64,000 bases of DNA from Moringa oleifera (GCA_021397835.1 JAJFZO010000094.1:4061001-4125000); one strand, 5' to 3'. Shown: positions 1-11,157, counted from the stretch's first letter. Numbers and translations are program-made. Notes: generated by a model from the sequence alone, not told the origin.

Positions 1-1054
1 ATGTAGAACATACAGAAGGCAAAAGTGGTCCTCAGTCCCTATATTTTTTCATGGAATGAAAGGAGCTGGAGAGCTTTCAGAGGAGTGAAAATTCTGTTTT
101 TGCAATTAAAGAGAGGTGGTGGCAGATACTGCATTTTCAGATTAAGCAACAATCCTTTCTAAGGAAGGAGCATCTAATAGAAATTTTTGGAGTTTTTGTC
201 ATGTAGCTAGCTATGGATGTACATGGATGACACCTTCTGAGTAATTATTGTAAATAATGTTTTTCTTTCTGTTATCGTACAATGAAAGAGAAAAAGGTTA
301 AGAATGAAGGTTAAATGACTTAATCAGAAAAGAACAACTTTTTAGGTTTTCACTTTATCATAGGAGCACTTCCTAATGTAAAGTATCCTTGCAGTTATTT
401 AGTTACACAAATTTGTGCGCCATTATTTTATGGTAGTGGGACTTGGTGGAAAAGGAACAAGGTAGAACCTAACACGGTAGTGAGAGTTGTTATACTTCAA
501 CAGATTGAATAAGCTCTCCAAATTCTTTGCTCATCATGTTTCTTATTGCCATTTAGGTATATGTATCTTTGGAAGTGGTTTGACATAATTGCTGATATCA
601 GCCAAGCATATTCTTTTTTTTTTTTTTTGTGGCCTCTAGAGAGAGTGGAAATTTTGCTAAGTTTATGAAACCGATTGCATGTAACTTGGGTTTTGAGTGT
701 TTCTAAATCTTGAATCGTGATTTGCTGATTCTTGCTTCTCATCGAAAATGTTATCTTTCAGTTTGTTTTTAGAAGTTTGATGCTCTGGATTTCCCGGACT
801 ATTAGGAATCCCCTAGTACCTAATGCTGTTATTGATCTTATAACTTTTAGTTCAAAATTACCTTAATTTATGATATTGACTGCTTCTCTCCCTCTCCGCA
901 ATCTAATTATCTATTCTATTCCTCCCAGCCCCCTCCCCCAGAAATTTTCTTTAAAAAAAAAAAAGGAAATTTAAGTTTAATTTTTAACTTACTGCTTTCA
1001 TTTTACCTAGTAAGTTATATATAATTCCTCTCACTGCTCTCTATATCTTTACAG
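1..1054 (+). other. Upstream part of an incomplete plus-strand gene, probably intron
   Basis: This stretch precedes the terminal exon at 1055 and ends in a good pyrimidine-rich acceptor (TCTTTACAG), so at least its 3' part should be intron. No exon could be assigned with confidence. Positions 60-206 form a 48-codon open stretch on the plus strand closed by TAG, rich in charged residues and without a matching donor, so I do not call it coding. A poly-T run lies at about 613-630. Confidence 0.4.
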
Positions 1055-1231
1055 GAACTAGAACATGGACAGTTTGTCCGCGTGAGGACAGTCCACCTGA
1101 ATGGCAAGCCTCGAATCCTAACATTGAAGCAGGATTTGCATTACTGGCCCACATGGGAACTGAGGTTCAATCCAGTCACAGCATTGTGGCATCGAGCAAC
1201 TATTAAGGCTTTGGATTGCAAGAGTGTATGA
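1055..1231 (+). CDS. Terminal exon of an unrecognised protein-coding gene (partial)
   Basis: A TTTACAG acceptor is followed by a 58-codon open frame closed by TGA at 1229-1231. The frame begins ELEHGQFVRV and ends KALDCKSV. It contains WPTWELRFNPVTALWHRATI, a dense run of aromatic and basic residues typical of a folded domain. Codon use and composition contrast with the AT-rich flanks, which supports real coding sequence. The incoming phase is 0 if the acceptor is right. The rest of the gene lies upstream, partly or wholly outside the window. An AATAAA-like signal (gaataaaatg, about 1502-1511) lies some 270 bases after the stop and would suit polyadenylation. I do not recognise the family and assign no function. 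Confidence 0.6.
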   Translation, partial: ELEHGQFVRVRTVHLNGKPRILTLKQDLHYWPTWELRFNPVTALWHRATIKALDCKSV

Positions 1232-2792
1232 GCTTACTATCTTGATCTCGTGCAGTCTCAGGAAGCAGCAGAATAGGAAATAGAAAGTTCCTTGACCTCG
1301 ATTTTCTTCTTGGTGATACTCTGCGTTTTCTAAATCAAAATTGAAGCATAGGGTTTACATACAATGTGGTATTTGTACAAGGCCACATTTTCCAAGTTAT
1401 TAAGCTTTTGAAGATTGACTGCTATTTGTAGATTACCTTAAATTCTTATATGTAGAGGGTCATTAAATTAGAAAATTAGTTACATATGAACAGTTGTTGA
1501 GAGAATAAAATGAGTACATTCTTTGCCCCTTGTTATCCCGTCTTTACCCAATTGAATCTATAGCGTGCATCTCACTCGGTTAATCTTGTCAACTTAAATT
1601 GAGGATTCATCCTCCCTTCCCCGGTCCTTGTTGTCAGTAATCTTTCACACTGTTTATATGCCTTATCATGTGAACCATTACATTCCAGAGACTTGGAGAA
1701 ATCATATGGCAGTTTCTGGATCCTGCTAAATATTTTTTTATGCATTTCTGGATTGTTGGATTCGCCTGCTTTCATCTCTATTTTCACCATTTTGCGTTTC
1801 TTTGGACTTTAAAGCTGACTCCTTTTTATTGCATTGAGACATTAGATACTCCATTGAATGTACAAGTTGTAAATGCTTGTTTTAAAGATAAGCTTGCTCA
1901 ATACAGGTCATCCAATTGGCCTAGTTTGAAGCTGAGAACCCAAAACTATTTCAGTGAAAAAATAGGTGCCATTGGATTTATGCTTATCATGTCATTGTAT
2001 TTTTTGAATCTATTAATTTGAAGTCTAATGTTACTTGCATTATTTTGCCCAACTTATGCTATATATTTTATATGACGATTTTTTGGAGAATTGATTTTAT
2101 CGAACAAATAGCTGCACCAAGGGAAGCATGCTTCGTACCAAGAGCAAAACTACCCAGTTAATTAAACTTTTGTTGAACTGGATAAATTACAATTCTAAGG
2201 GAATATTTCAGAAGAAAAATAGAAGAACAAACTAAATTTGTCATGGTGTGATATGAGTTAGATAGCAAGTTGTTGGTTCCAATTTTGCATGGCAAAATGA
2301 ATCTTCCAGTGATGATGACTGGCTTTGCTTTATGTTCCAACCACTTAGGAAAAGCCAATCTATACATCGAATTATAATTCTAAGAAAAACTACAATTACA
2401 ATGTCATGCTTCTAAATTCACTCTCTGCCACTCATGCCCTCCTGTGGTTGAGAAAGCACCATAAGAGATCAGCTTACGTGAGAGTAATTGCTGTATATTT
2501 TCCTTTTTTTTTTCCTTAAACCATTTTGCATGAATTTTCATGTGAATCTCCATCTTTTTGTATACACAACTGAGGTAATTTCTCACTGCGAGTATGGATC
2601 AAGCATTCACATATATATATATTAATATATATATATATATATATATCTGAAACTAACAAAATTACACAAAGAATCTTATGTGAATTGAGTATGGAGAAAT
2701 GAAATGCATGCATGGTGATGATCTTAACGCTTGAACCACCATTGCAAATTCCATATAACATGCTCGAGAGAAGCTACCACATTCACATATCA
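1232..2792. other. Probable 3' UTR and intergenic spacer
   Basis: The first roughly 280 bases are the likely 3' UTR of the preceding gene. The rest is AT-rich spacer with only short open frames lacking coding character. An AT dinucleotide microsatellite lies at about 2611-2646. Confidence 0.5.
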
Positions 2793-3239
2793 TCAGAGAC
2801 AAAACAGAAACCTGAAGAACAAAAACCATATGCATGGAATCATATTGGTAACCGAGAGCCGGTGAGACATTGCGGATGACGACTCAGAGTCTTGCGGGGG
2901 CGGCGGATACTGGTAGTACCATGGGAAGTAAGGCAATATCGGGTTGGGAGGTGGAGGCGCAGAGAACATTGGTGGAAGTGGCGGCAGCGGTGGCACCCAT
3001 GGCTGCAGCGGTGGAAGTGATGGTGGTGGAGGCGTGAGTAACAGCGAAGGCGGTGGTGGACAGTTGGTGTTGGATGTAGGTGGTAGAAGGCAAGGGTAGG
3101 AGCAAGGATTTGGAGGTGGCGGTGAAGAGTATAGTACTGCATTTTGGCCTGGCAGTGTAGCTTGTGATCTGGATCTGCCTGGAAGATTCACCAACAGTAC
3201 TATAAGTAAGATTAGCTCAAACACTAACCTTCTGGCCAT
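2793..3239 (-). CDS. Small secreted proline-rich (extensin-like) protein, possibly GPI-anchored
   Basis: This is a single-exon frame of 148 codons from the ATG at 3237-3239. A frame extended to 3248 would need a GTG start, so I use the ATG. The N-terminus MARRLVFELILLIVLLVNLPG is a clear signal peptide. The middle is a proline-rich segment of PPPP and PPLPP blocks with scattered Tyr and a few Cys, including PNPCSYPCLLPP. The last 20 or so residues are hydrophobic and follow a Ser-rich stretch (SESSSAM), the layout of a GPI-attachment signal. Plants usually annotate such proteins as leucine-rich repeat extensin-like, although there is no LRR here. The likely site is the cell wall or outer plasma membrane. 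A second gene of the same architecture lies at 6721-7116 on the same strand. The exact role is unknown, and the anchor is inferred from the tail only. Confidence 0.75.
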   Translation of the reverse strand: MARRLVFELILLIVLLVNLPGRSRSQATLPGQNAVLYSSPPPPNPCSYPCLLPPTSNTNCPPPPSLLLTPPPPSLPPLQPWVPPLPPLPPMFSAPPPPNPILPYFPWYYQYPPPPQDSESSSAMSHRLSVTNMIPCIWFLFFRFLFCL

Positions 3240-3248
3240 GGCAAACAC

Positions 3249-5215
3249 AGAGTGAGTAGCTCATCAATGGAGGAGGGTGATTTGGTGTTTGTGGTGACAT
3301 ATACTCAAAATTCTTTCAGAGTTTTTGTTTTTTCGTTTTTTTCCACATGGAGAGAGTGTGAATAATTGGAATACACATACATATATATATATATATATGT
3401 ATATAATGAAGTATGAAAGCAGCCAGTACCACGCATGACATAATTAACACATTTCCAAAAGGGTCACAGTGGGGGGCCAAAGTTGTTAAAAGTTTGCAAC
3501 TTTTGCTTTTGGATCCAATTCTCTAATTAAATGGAAGTATGACAAATTAAAGGAAAATGTATTTGACATATATAACAATTGGTCCGATTTCCATAGATTA
3601 TTCTAAAAATGTAATAAAAGATTTCAAAAAAAAAAATGGTGATATGTATTTGACCCACTTACAGCTAATATTCGTTGAATTTTTTGAATTCTTTGAACAA
3701 TTTTAATTATGGAACTTCAATTAATGATTTAAATGCATCATTAGCCAATGAGAGACATTAATTTATACTTAAAACATTCTTCCAACGAAAAAGGAAGGAA
3801 AGAGTTATGGATTAGATCTACGTACAGAGATCAATGTGGACGGCTAGATTAATTATGGACACTAAACACAGCTTTTAAATAAATCTATATGGAGTATTAC
3901 TTTGTGGGTTATGAATTACATCACTTGGGGTGTATGCATGAATTTGATAGATCCCACCGACATATTAAGATTCATTAAGGATCTTTTTTTTTTAAAAAAT
4001 TCCAATTTGTTTATATTTATTAATTTTCTTTTTAGAAAAAAGAGGGATTTAGCACATGATTTTGCTTATTTGCAGCATAAAAAATCATGAAGTCAAGCTG
4101 ACATTCACATTTAGAGGAAATTAAATAAATAAATAAATAGATGCATAGTATAAAGTAAGAAGCTTTGAACAAATACTATTGCATGTAATTAAATATTCAA
4201 TGTTACTTTTGTGATAATTAAGAAAAAAAAAAGTTGGATTTAATGTGTAAGCCAAAATCTCATACATTAACTCAGTTATTTAAAAAATGATTCTGTTGTT
4301 ACATTGAATATTTAATTACATGATGGGTAAGCCAACTATTTTTTAAATTAAAAAATAACATTGAATTTGGATATTGTTCTTAAATTACATTGAATATTTT
4401 TTTTAAAAAATAGTTGGATTTAATCTGTAAGCCAAAATCATACATAGATGGACATGATGGGTAGCCATGATGGTCACGGACCCATGATAAAGCCCAACGA
4501 TCCATAAGAGCTTGTTGGACCTCACCAACTTCCTTCATAATAAGCAAATCTAATGACCATTATGTATGGACTCAATGAATTTAATGGATATGAACTTTTA
4601 TTAAACTAATTTTTAATCAATTTTTCAGACATATGTGTAATTTTTTTAAAAAAATTTAAATAAATAATTATATTTTAATTTAATCATCAAGTTATCAAAC
4701 CCATTTAAAAAACGGACTGAGTTACTTTATTAATTTTTACTGATTTTAAAAAATATTAACCTGTGATGATTGTGACAAAAAGTCATTTTTATGTTAACCA
4801 AAAATGATTCTGTTGTTATTTTGTTATTTAAAAAAAATACTTTTTGACTCAAACTTTGCTGTGCTACAAAATTTAGATAAAACATTAACTCAGTTAAAGG
4901 ATCCAAATTCTAGCCAAAGTATTGGGGTTGGGAACTTCATTTACTGCTCTTCTATGGTGGCAGAGAGCACTGAGTCACTGACAGCTAGAAAGTGTTGTTG
5001 ATAATACAAATTGCAGAGTTCATCTGTAATTGCCATAACGACGCATGAAGCACGTAACAGGACAATCTCCCGGTGTAAGTTACGGACAAATTGAACTCGA
5101 CAACGATGTGGCAGTTCCGGGGAAGGTTCTGCGCAATGAATGCTGTCCCATTGCTTGTCTGGTGTCACCATCGTCATTAGAACCGTTTGATCACAGTGTT
5201 TGATCATGTAAGAGA
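3249..5215. other. AT-rich intergenic region with short inverted and direct repeats
   Basis: No credible gene is seen. There is an AT microsatellite at about 3379-3400. The repeats at 4182-4445 are listed separately. Fragments of the sequence near 4266-4300 (cattaactcagtta and aatgattctgttgtta) recur near 4803-4890 in a different order, which suggests local rearrangement. Around 4941-5207 an open minus-strand frame of 88 codons exists but resembles no family known to me. Confidence 0.4.
4182..4322. repeat. Perfect 22-bp inverted repeat with 97-base loop, overlapped by a direct repeat
   Basis: Positions 4182-4203 (catgtaattaaatattcaat plus gt) are exactly complementary to 4301-4322. A 34-36-base direct repeat starting agttggatttaat is found at 4232 and again at 4412, 180 bases apart. 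Together they look like a decayed foldback or MITE-like element, but target duplications are not evident. Confidence 0.55.
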
Positions 5216-5217
5216 AA

Positions 5218-5575
5218 CATAATATGAACTTCGTTGGACTGTCACCTGAAGATATCTTGAAAAACCCACTGTTATTTAAGAATTTTAGCTGAAACTGTGA
5301 AAGAAGGAGCTTCTTGCTCTTTACAAACTTATTGCTATCGATCAGTTTCTTTTTCTGAGTTGCTCACCATTATCAAAGATTTAGAACTGTTCAAGGAATG
5401 GATATAAGGGGCTGATTCATCCACTGATCCACCAGCTTTGATGAAGTACAAGACTTGGGAAGAGTAAAAGCAAGTACGAATTGAAGCTAGTAAGGAAGCA
5501 GTTAAAGATGCTGCTGCTGCTGCACATACCTCATCATTCTATCAACTGTTGCAGGTCAGGTGTTGGTGACTTAAT
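5218..5575 (+). pseudogene. Possible decayed coding sequence, family unknown
   Basis: From about 5224 the plus strand reads like protein (MNFVGLSPEDILKNP) and then breaks. A later stretch in another frame reads DLELFKEWI, stop, GADSSTDPPALMKYKTWEE, stop, then IEASKEAVKDAAAAAHTS. The composition (acidic, Ala-rich, Lys-rich) is unlike the surrounding AT-rich DNA, while stops and a frame change interrupt it. This suggests a pseudogene or a misassembled set of exons. I cannot name the parent gene. Chance similarity to coding sequence is possible. Confidence 0.35.
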
Positions 5576-6720
5576 CAATGAGGTAAATGACATGGCAGTG
5601 GCCGGAGAGCATGCATAGGGGCAAAGCTGAATTTTTACAGATGAAAGTGATACTTAATTGCTGGCCTCCATCCATGGTTGCCACCTACTTGTGCCTTTCA
5701 AGAGTTGAATTCGGGTGTGTGTGCGCGTGGTCCTGCTGGTTCCATGTATATGCTCATTTCTTGTTATATTTTCTGTCTATTAAGTATGTTCAGTTGATCT
5801 ATACAAATTCAGAGAGAAGAATATTCAAGTGAAATTGAAGTTGTTGAAGCCTTGAAATTTAATCCAATCAGCAAGCAATCAGAAATCAACTTTGGATCGA
5901 AGTGCTCACATGCACGCATAAATGATTTTTAGTCAAACAATATTAATTAATCATGTTCAACTTGATGGGATATACAATTGATTGGAGCTTGAATATGATA
6001 ATTGGAAACTATGAAGATCATGTGGGTAAGCTAGTTAAACTGCTGGCTGATCATTATTTGTCATTCAGTGGGTTGGCTTTAGGCTGGAATTTCACTGACA
6101 AGGATTGTTAAGGCATGAAATGAACCAATTGAACCCAACCCTGTATAAAATATATAATAAACAAAGTTACTATAATTGGGTAATGAAAAATGTAGATACT
6201 ATTATGTTACATCTTAACATGATAAATGCATACATTAGCATGGAATTATATTGAGATAAGCAATTTTGTTCTAATTTAAGAACAATATCCCCATCACCAA
6301 TGAATATGGTATACAAGCTTTGTAAGAATGGCATCCTCAATCTGCAATAGACCATAATCTTTGTGACATAACACTTCTCATTTGTCTGCTATGATTTCCA
6401 GGTTCTCTATAGTGGACCCCTGGCTGAATTAATTCAACATTTTTACAAGAAATTAAACAGTAATGGAAACGCGTTAATCGGGAAAGCATATAACCATACA
6501 TTGGTCTTCACAGTAAACCCACAAGGATTTTCTTCAGGGAAGAACAACGGACTAAATTAACTTGGAGAGATAGGACTGTTACGTTGCTAGCTTAGTGAAG
6601 AAGTAATGAAGAAAGACATATCGAAACGTTGTTAAGGAAAATCAAAAGCAGGCCTAAAACCAATATTCCACTGCCTACTGGATCATCATTTCCTGACCTT
6701 TATTATTGTTATTTACCAGT
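5576..6720. other. Intergenic spacer
   Basis: Short open frames only, with no splice-linked coding signal or mobile-element terminus recognised. The right end is presumably the 3' UTR of the proline-rich gene that starts at 7116. Confidence 0.4.
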
Positions 6721-7116
6721 TCACCAAGAGAGACTCAATACTAGGTATCCAACCAAAAGCAGAAACCAGATGGCTACATTCCGCCGAGCACTGGAGTAGA
6801 ACCCCCATTCATCGGGGTTGGTGTTGTAGAGTTCCCCGGGCACGCCTGTCACGTAAATGAACCTTGGTGGTGGTGGTGCCAGCGGTGTGCAGTACATACT
6901 CTTCGGCGGTGGAGGCGGCGGTGGCGGCGGAGGTGGCTGCTGAGCACAGGGGTTCACGCAAGGGCATGATCCACACTTCATTTCTGTGTCTTTTACCTGG
7001 AGATGAACCACCGTTTCATTGGACGAGGTGGCACTGCATGGCTTCATAAAGGAAACTAACAACACAAGCATGACAATAAGAAAAGGCTGAGGTCTCCATT
7101 CTCGCATTACAGTCAT
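6721..7116 (-). CDS. Small secreted proline-rich protein with CxxC motifs, possibly GPI-anchored
   Basis: This is a single-exon gene of 131 codons starting at ATG 7114-7116. A second in-frame Met sits three codons later. An N-terminal signal peptide (PFLIVMLVLLVSFM) is followed by a short Cys-rich part (KCGSCPCVNPC), a run of 11 prolines, a linker CTPLAPPPPRFIYVTGVPGE, and a C-terminal hydrophobic helix (VAIWFLLLVGYLVLSLSW). The tail has the form of a GPI-attachment signal or a single membrane anchor. It shares layout and strand with the gene at 2793-3239, so the two may be distant tandem relatives. TATA-like TTATATA sequences lie at about 7152-7160 and 7190-7197 upstream of the start, inside GA-rich leader DNA. 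A cell-wall or plasma-membrane surface role is likely; the function is unknown. Confidence 0.78.
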   Translation of the reverse strand: MTVMREWRPQPFLIVMLVLLVSFMKPCSATSSNETVVHLQVKDTEMKCGSCPCVNPCAQQPPPPPPPPPPPKSMYCTPLAPPPPRFIYVTGVPGELYNTNPDEWGFYSSARRNVAIWFLLLVGYLVLSLSW

Positions 7117-9400
7117 TTTCTTGCAGAGATCAGAGAGAAAGAGAGAGATAGAGAATTATATAAGAAGATACATGCAAGAGAGGAGATGGGTATATAAGGG
7201 TAATACGAAAAGAGAGGAGGATCAGTTGGGCACTGGCTTACATTGGGTCATGCAATGGGCAGTGGACAAAGCAAGAGGTGATCTAGTGAGGCAAGTGTTG
7301 TTGTTTTAGGTAATACACGGATGAGAGATGGGAGAGAGACTTTTGTTTTTTTCTTTGTGAGAGACTCATTCAATAGCCTCTGCATTGTCACTGAAAGCGA
7401 ATGGCATGTGGGTGTTGTAAATGTAAGGGACCATACGTCAACCATATACTTTGATTAATTTAGGGTAGGCATGGAAGAGTAATGGTTCCCATTTACATTT
7501 TCTTTAACTTACTCCTTTTGTGTTGTATTCTGTTTTCGTTTCTTTGTTTTTGTGTTAGATGGCTGCCTGAAATGTTAGAGAATAAGGTCAAATTAAATGG
7601 GTATATGGAGAGTGAATTGAAACATTGTTTAAGCTCAGAATTAATACGACTTTGTGCACAAGTTTGCCATAGTACTAGACAAGCCAGCTAGGTAGAATCT
7701 TTGCTTTTTCCATTTCTGTTTAAGCTAGCTAAGCAAGAATTTTGTCTTCTCTTTGAGATGATATTCTGTCATTGAACACTTACATTGAACAATCTTCTTT
7801 TGAAGACTAATGGTCTTTTTGTATAATATGATCGATGTGAGATTACTTAAATTACATTGTGATCAAGATATGCCCTACCCATATAATTAATTAAGATAAA
7901 AAATTCTTCACTAATTTGTCAAAGCTATGTATCATGTGTCATCAATTGACCAGAGCTCACCAGCTGGGAAAAATAAGGTTAAGATTGGAAGAAGGGATAT
8001 ATTCTAAATTTACTTAAAAGAGACTTGATGAATTTATATTGGAGATGGAATGTGAGCTTTTAGACTAAAATAAGTAAAGTTCATGGCTTTTGTAGTTTAA
8101 TAACTTGAAATAAAGTGGAAAAGCAGGCCTGGCCTACCCACATCATGTAATTAAAGAGTGGATTATGCTACATTTAATTTATGCAATGATTAGCAAATGA
8201 TAGTTGCTTTACGCTAAGGAGCGGAGTCAAAGAACATACAAGAAATTAATGAGTTTGAACTTGCAGAAAGAGATATATATGATCAGTCTATCTTGACAAG
8301 CAAGACTGCTAATTAATTATGCATTGTCCAAGAAGAAAGAAACTGGCTGAAGCCCTTTACAGAAAGGCCATGCCTGGCATTATTCTTCCACTGATCAATA
8401 GGCGTCTGGGTTCCATTTATTGAAACAATTTAGAGACAATAATTGTTTTACATTTTGAAGAAACCGAAAGCTCTTAAATGGCTCAAAGTTGAGAGAGAGT
8501 TTGAGTTGATTCCAAAAGCAGAGATATAGATAGATAGAAGCAGAAAAGAAGAATCATATACCCTGGCCCAAAAAGATGATGTAAAAGAAGGGCAGTGAGC
8601 TTTGATGACCTTTTTCTTTACCAGCGAAAGAACCATTCTTTGAGCTCAAGGGATTCTCTCTTAACAACCATCCATTAGCCCTCCACAACTCCATCTCTCA
8701 CAACACCCTATTGGGTAGAAATAAAAGATTAGCTCATTCCTTCATCTTTGGTGAAATTATTTAATTCCAAAACTTGATTAGATTAACAAATCTAATCAGA
8801 TGTAATAAGACAAAAGTAAAATTAAAATTAGAATTTTCTCACCCTCAGGACAGTATGTTGTTCTTCAAATAGTTACTAAATTAAACAATAAGGTACTTTC
8901 TCTTTATTGAATTAGGAATTGGGTAAATGGGTGAAAGTATTTTTTAAGTTTTGGTTTGCAAGCCCATATGAACAATCTCTTTGATAATTCTGGCCCATAA
9001 TTTGTGTTCTTTTTGTAATTACTAAATGAAAAAATTGTATTTCAATAATTAATATTAAATAAACTTAATTTATGTTTGATGTTCTATGGTTATGCAAAAC
9101 TGAAAAAAGAAAATCAGGAAGGGGAAATAGAGCCCATCTGTCAATGGGTTTATAGGGTTGTTGCATTAGTGCACAGGCCCCATCAGACAAGGTGCCCTTA
9201 ACGAAACCTCTCCCAGCCCTAAACTGTGCCCGTTTAGTTAGCCCATGGTGTTCAATTATCAATTTCATTTTATTTTTGCATTTTTCTTATTAACATAATT
9301 ACTGTTTAACCCTTATCTGTCATAACATACCATCCTGGTTTCCCGTATATAGTATTATATTTAATCAAAACGATCCCGACTTATGAGAACTATAGAAAAA
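7117..9400. other. Intergenic spacer with GA-rich leader of the proline-rich gene
   Basis: A GA-rich stretch at about 7127-7155 lies in the presumed 5' leader of the minus-strand gene. The remainder is AT-rich, and no supported gene, RNA or element terminus was seen. Confidence 0.4.
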
Positions 9401-9412
9401 CTGAAATCTCTG

Positions 9413-9479
9413 CACGTGTCCAACGTGCCATGACCTTAAGCACACGTGTCATAACATGCTACTCCTCGAAACGACACGT
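9413..9479 (+). promoter_or_regulatory. Cluster of three ABRE/G-box-like ACGTGTC motifs
   Basis: CACGTGTC occurs at 9413-9420 and again at 9443-9450. GACACGT (the reverse complement of ACGTGTC) is at 9473-9479. A further ACGTG core (caacgtgcc) lies at 9421-9429. The cluster sits 270-340 bases upstream of the ATG at 9753, where bZIP-bound ABA-responsive elements are usually found. Multiple spaced copies are what ABA response typically needs, so ABA, drought or seed regulation is inferred for the gene at 9753. Confidence 0.6.
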
Positions 9480-9752
9480 ATCACCAAATCTCACACCCCA
9501 AAACTGGAGCTGAAAAGTCTCGCGAATACTGAAGCAGCTATTAACAACCCTTTAAAAACCCGAAGCCGAACCACCGCGCTGCATATACCCAAATGGTACA
9601 CATAATTCACTGCCTCGACTTCACCGTCCGAATCATCCGTTTGCTGTTCGTCTTGTTCCAATCATTTTCTCCGAGAACCGTCACCATCTCTCCATTCTTC
9701 CTGCTAATACCCTGAAGCTCTCCAGTTTGTATAGTATATTAGTTGTAGAGAG

Positions 9753-9980
9753 ATGAGTATCGGTGTTCCCGTGTGCGTCCAGTGCGGAACGACCAGCAAC
9801 CCATGCCGGTGCAAGGTGGTTGGGCCGACTCTGGGGTTCTTAGCGTTCGCGGTGGCTGCGGTGGTTGAGTGGCCAGTGGGGGCTTTGGTGTATTGCTTCA
9901 AGCACATGAAGGGTCGTCGAATCATGGCTCATCCAGCAACCGTTGTGTATCCCTCTGTTTCCAACGCCATTCCGATTTGA
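9753..9980 (+). CDS. Small plant-conserved protein with N-terminal Cys cluster and one membrane segment
   Basis: This is an intronless 75-codon gene starting at ATG 9753 and ending at TGA 9978-9980. The N-terminus carries a four-Cys pattern, VCVQCGTTSNPCRC (CxxC-x6-CxC), which could bind a metal. It is followed by a hydrophobic helix (PTLGFLAFAVAAVVEWPVGA, then LVYCF) and a basic C-terminus, KHMKGRRIMAHPATVVYPSV. The segment is locally GC-rich compared with its flanks, has strong coding character and a leader of plausible length. Small proteins with this GRRIM-HPATVVYP ending occur widely in plants as far as I recall, but no biochemical role is known to me. The upstream ABRE cluster suggests stress or ABA control. 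Confidence 0.72.
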   Translation: MSIGVPVCVQCGTTSNPCRCKVVGPTLGFLAFAVAAVVEWPVGALVYCFKHMKGRRIMAHPATVVYPSVSNAIPI

Positions 9981-10831
9981 TTTTCATGGTGTCGTCACTG
10001 TAGCTCTTCCTGTCTGTTTTGTTTTGGCTTAATTAGTATCATAACAGTATCTGATCTTCCTGTAGTAATTAACTGAGACTTGTCTTTTTTATGGAAGGAT
10101 GGTTTCCGTATCTTTTTCTGATTATTGTCATTAAAATCTGATAAATTGGATTATATTAATCATGTGGCTAAAGAACCTCAATTAATTGCAAGATGGTGAT
10201 TATTAATGGTATTGATGTTTATGGCTGATATTATCAATTACTTTATTTTCTTTTAATTTGATTTTTTCGTATAAAATGAATCTACTACTTATAATCACAA
10301 AAGATTATAATATATATATATATGTATATATATATAGTTGATGCTTTTCTAACAAATTTCTTAGAATTTTGAAATTTTTAGTAAATAAAAATTCATTATT
10401 TCGGTTTATATTAAAGAAAAATAATCTAAAAGTTATATTAGTTGGTCAGCTAAAGTGTAACGTAATTTCATAATTAGAAAGAATGATTCTTTCTGAAAAT
10501 TAAGAGTTAAATATTTATTTTATGATTTAATTGTTAAAAATTAGTTCCATCAAAATTTAAAATCCAAAATTGGCAGTAAAGAAGTGGGGAGGATATAACT
10601 AAATGAAAGATTGAAGACTACATATATTGAAGCCTAAAATTAGCCATTAATTATAATCCAAGATTAATTGCTTCAACTGATCGGCATACACAAAATGGAG
10701 TAGTACCAGTGGACCAACATTCCTCCATTTTCTAATATTAATACAGCAATATTAAATATATAAACAGGCCATTGCATATATGGACAGCCTATCAGCGTTA
10801 TTGCTTCGAGTACCTTACGGTCTTTGCTTAG
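9981..10831. other. 3' UTR and AT-rich spacer
   Basis: It includes an AT microsatellite at about 10309-10337. No gene is supported; the minus-strand frame at 10673-10879 has no recognisable features. Confidence 0.4.
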
Positions 10832-11113
10832 AAGCCTCTTCAGTTTCTTCCTTTTCGTATTCAAAGACAAGCAAAGCAAAATGTTGAATACACTGAAAAA
10901 GAAGTCACCATAGGAGAGACTGACCCAATAAAGTCTAGCCAGGAAATTGATTCAGCACTCACCCTTCAAGGTTCAAAGTCGACTTCAATTCAACATCGTC
11001 GTATAAACCACGGTGTTGTTCATGACTTCACCTCCAGGAGCCCCACCACAGGAGTATTTGTCAACGTTCATGGTGGACCATCACGTAGAATCTTGACTCA
11101 TGGCCATAGTTAG
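10832..11113 (+). other. Open stretch without ATG, possible terminal exon or pseudogene
   Basis: The plus strand is open for 93 codons before TAG at 11111-11113. It reads coding-like toward the end: SKSTSIQHRRINHGVVHDFT, then SRSPTTGVFVNVHGGPSRRI and LTHGHS. There is no in-frame ATG, so it would need an upstream exon or be a relic. A short ATG frame at 10780-10887 overlaps in another phase. The Arg/His/Gly-rich C-terminus is reminiscent of small secreted signalling-peptide precursors, but I match it to no named family. The next gene starts 168 bases downstream. Confidence 0.3.
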
Positions 11114-11148
11114 TGGTCACTTCTGGCTAATACCTAGTGAAGATGGGA

Positions 11149-11157
11149 TATTTATAC
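11149..11157 (+). promoter_or_regulatory. TATA box for the gene at 11282
   Basis: TATTTATAC lies 125 bases upstream of the ATG, giving a leader of roughly 95-100 bases if transcription starts about 30 bases downstream. Confidence 0.45.

Noticed and set aside
2840..3142. Alternative His/Leu-rich and Ala/Thr-rich minus-strand frames
   Set aside because: They are shadow frames of the repetitive proline codons of the 2793-3239 gene.
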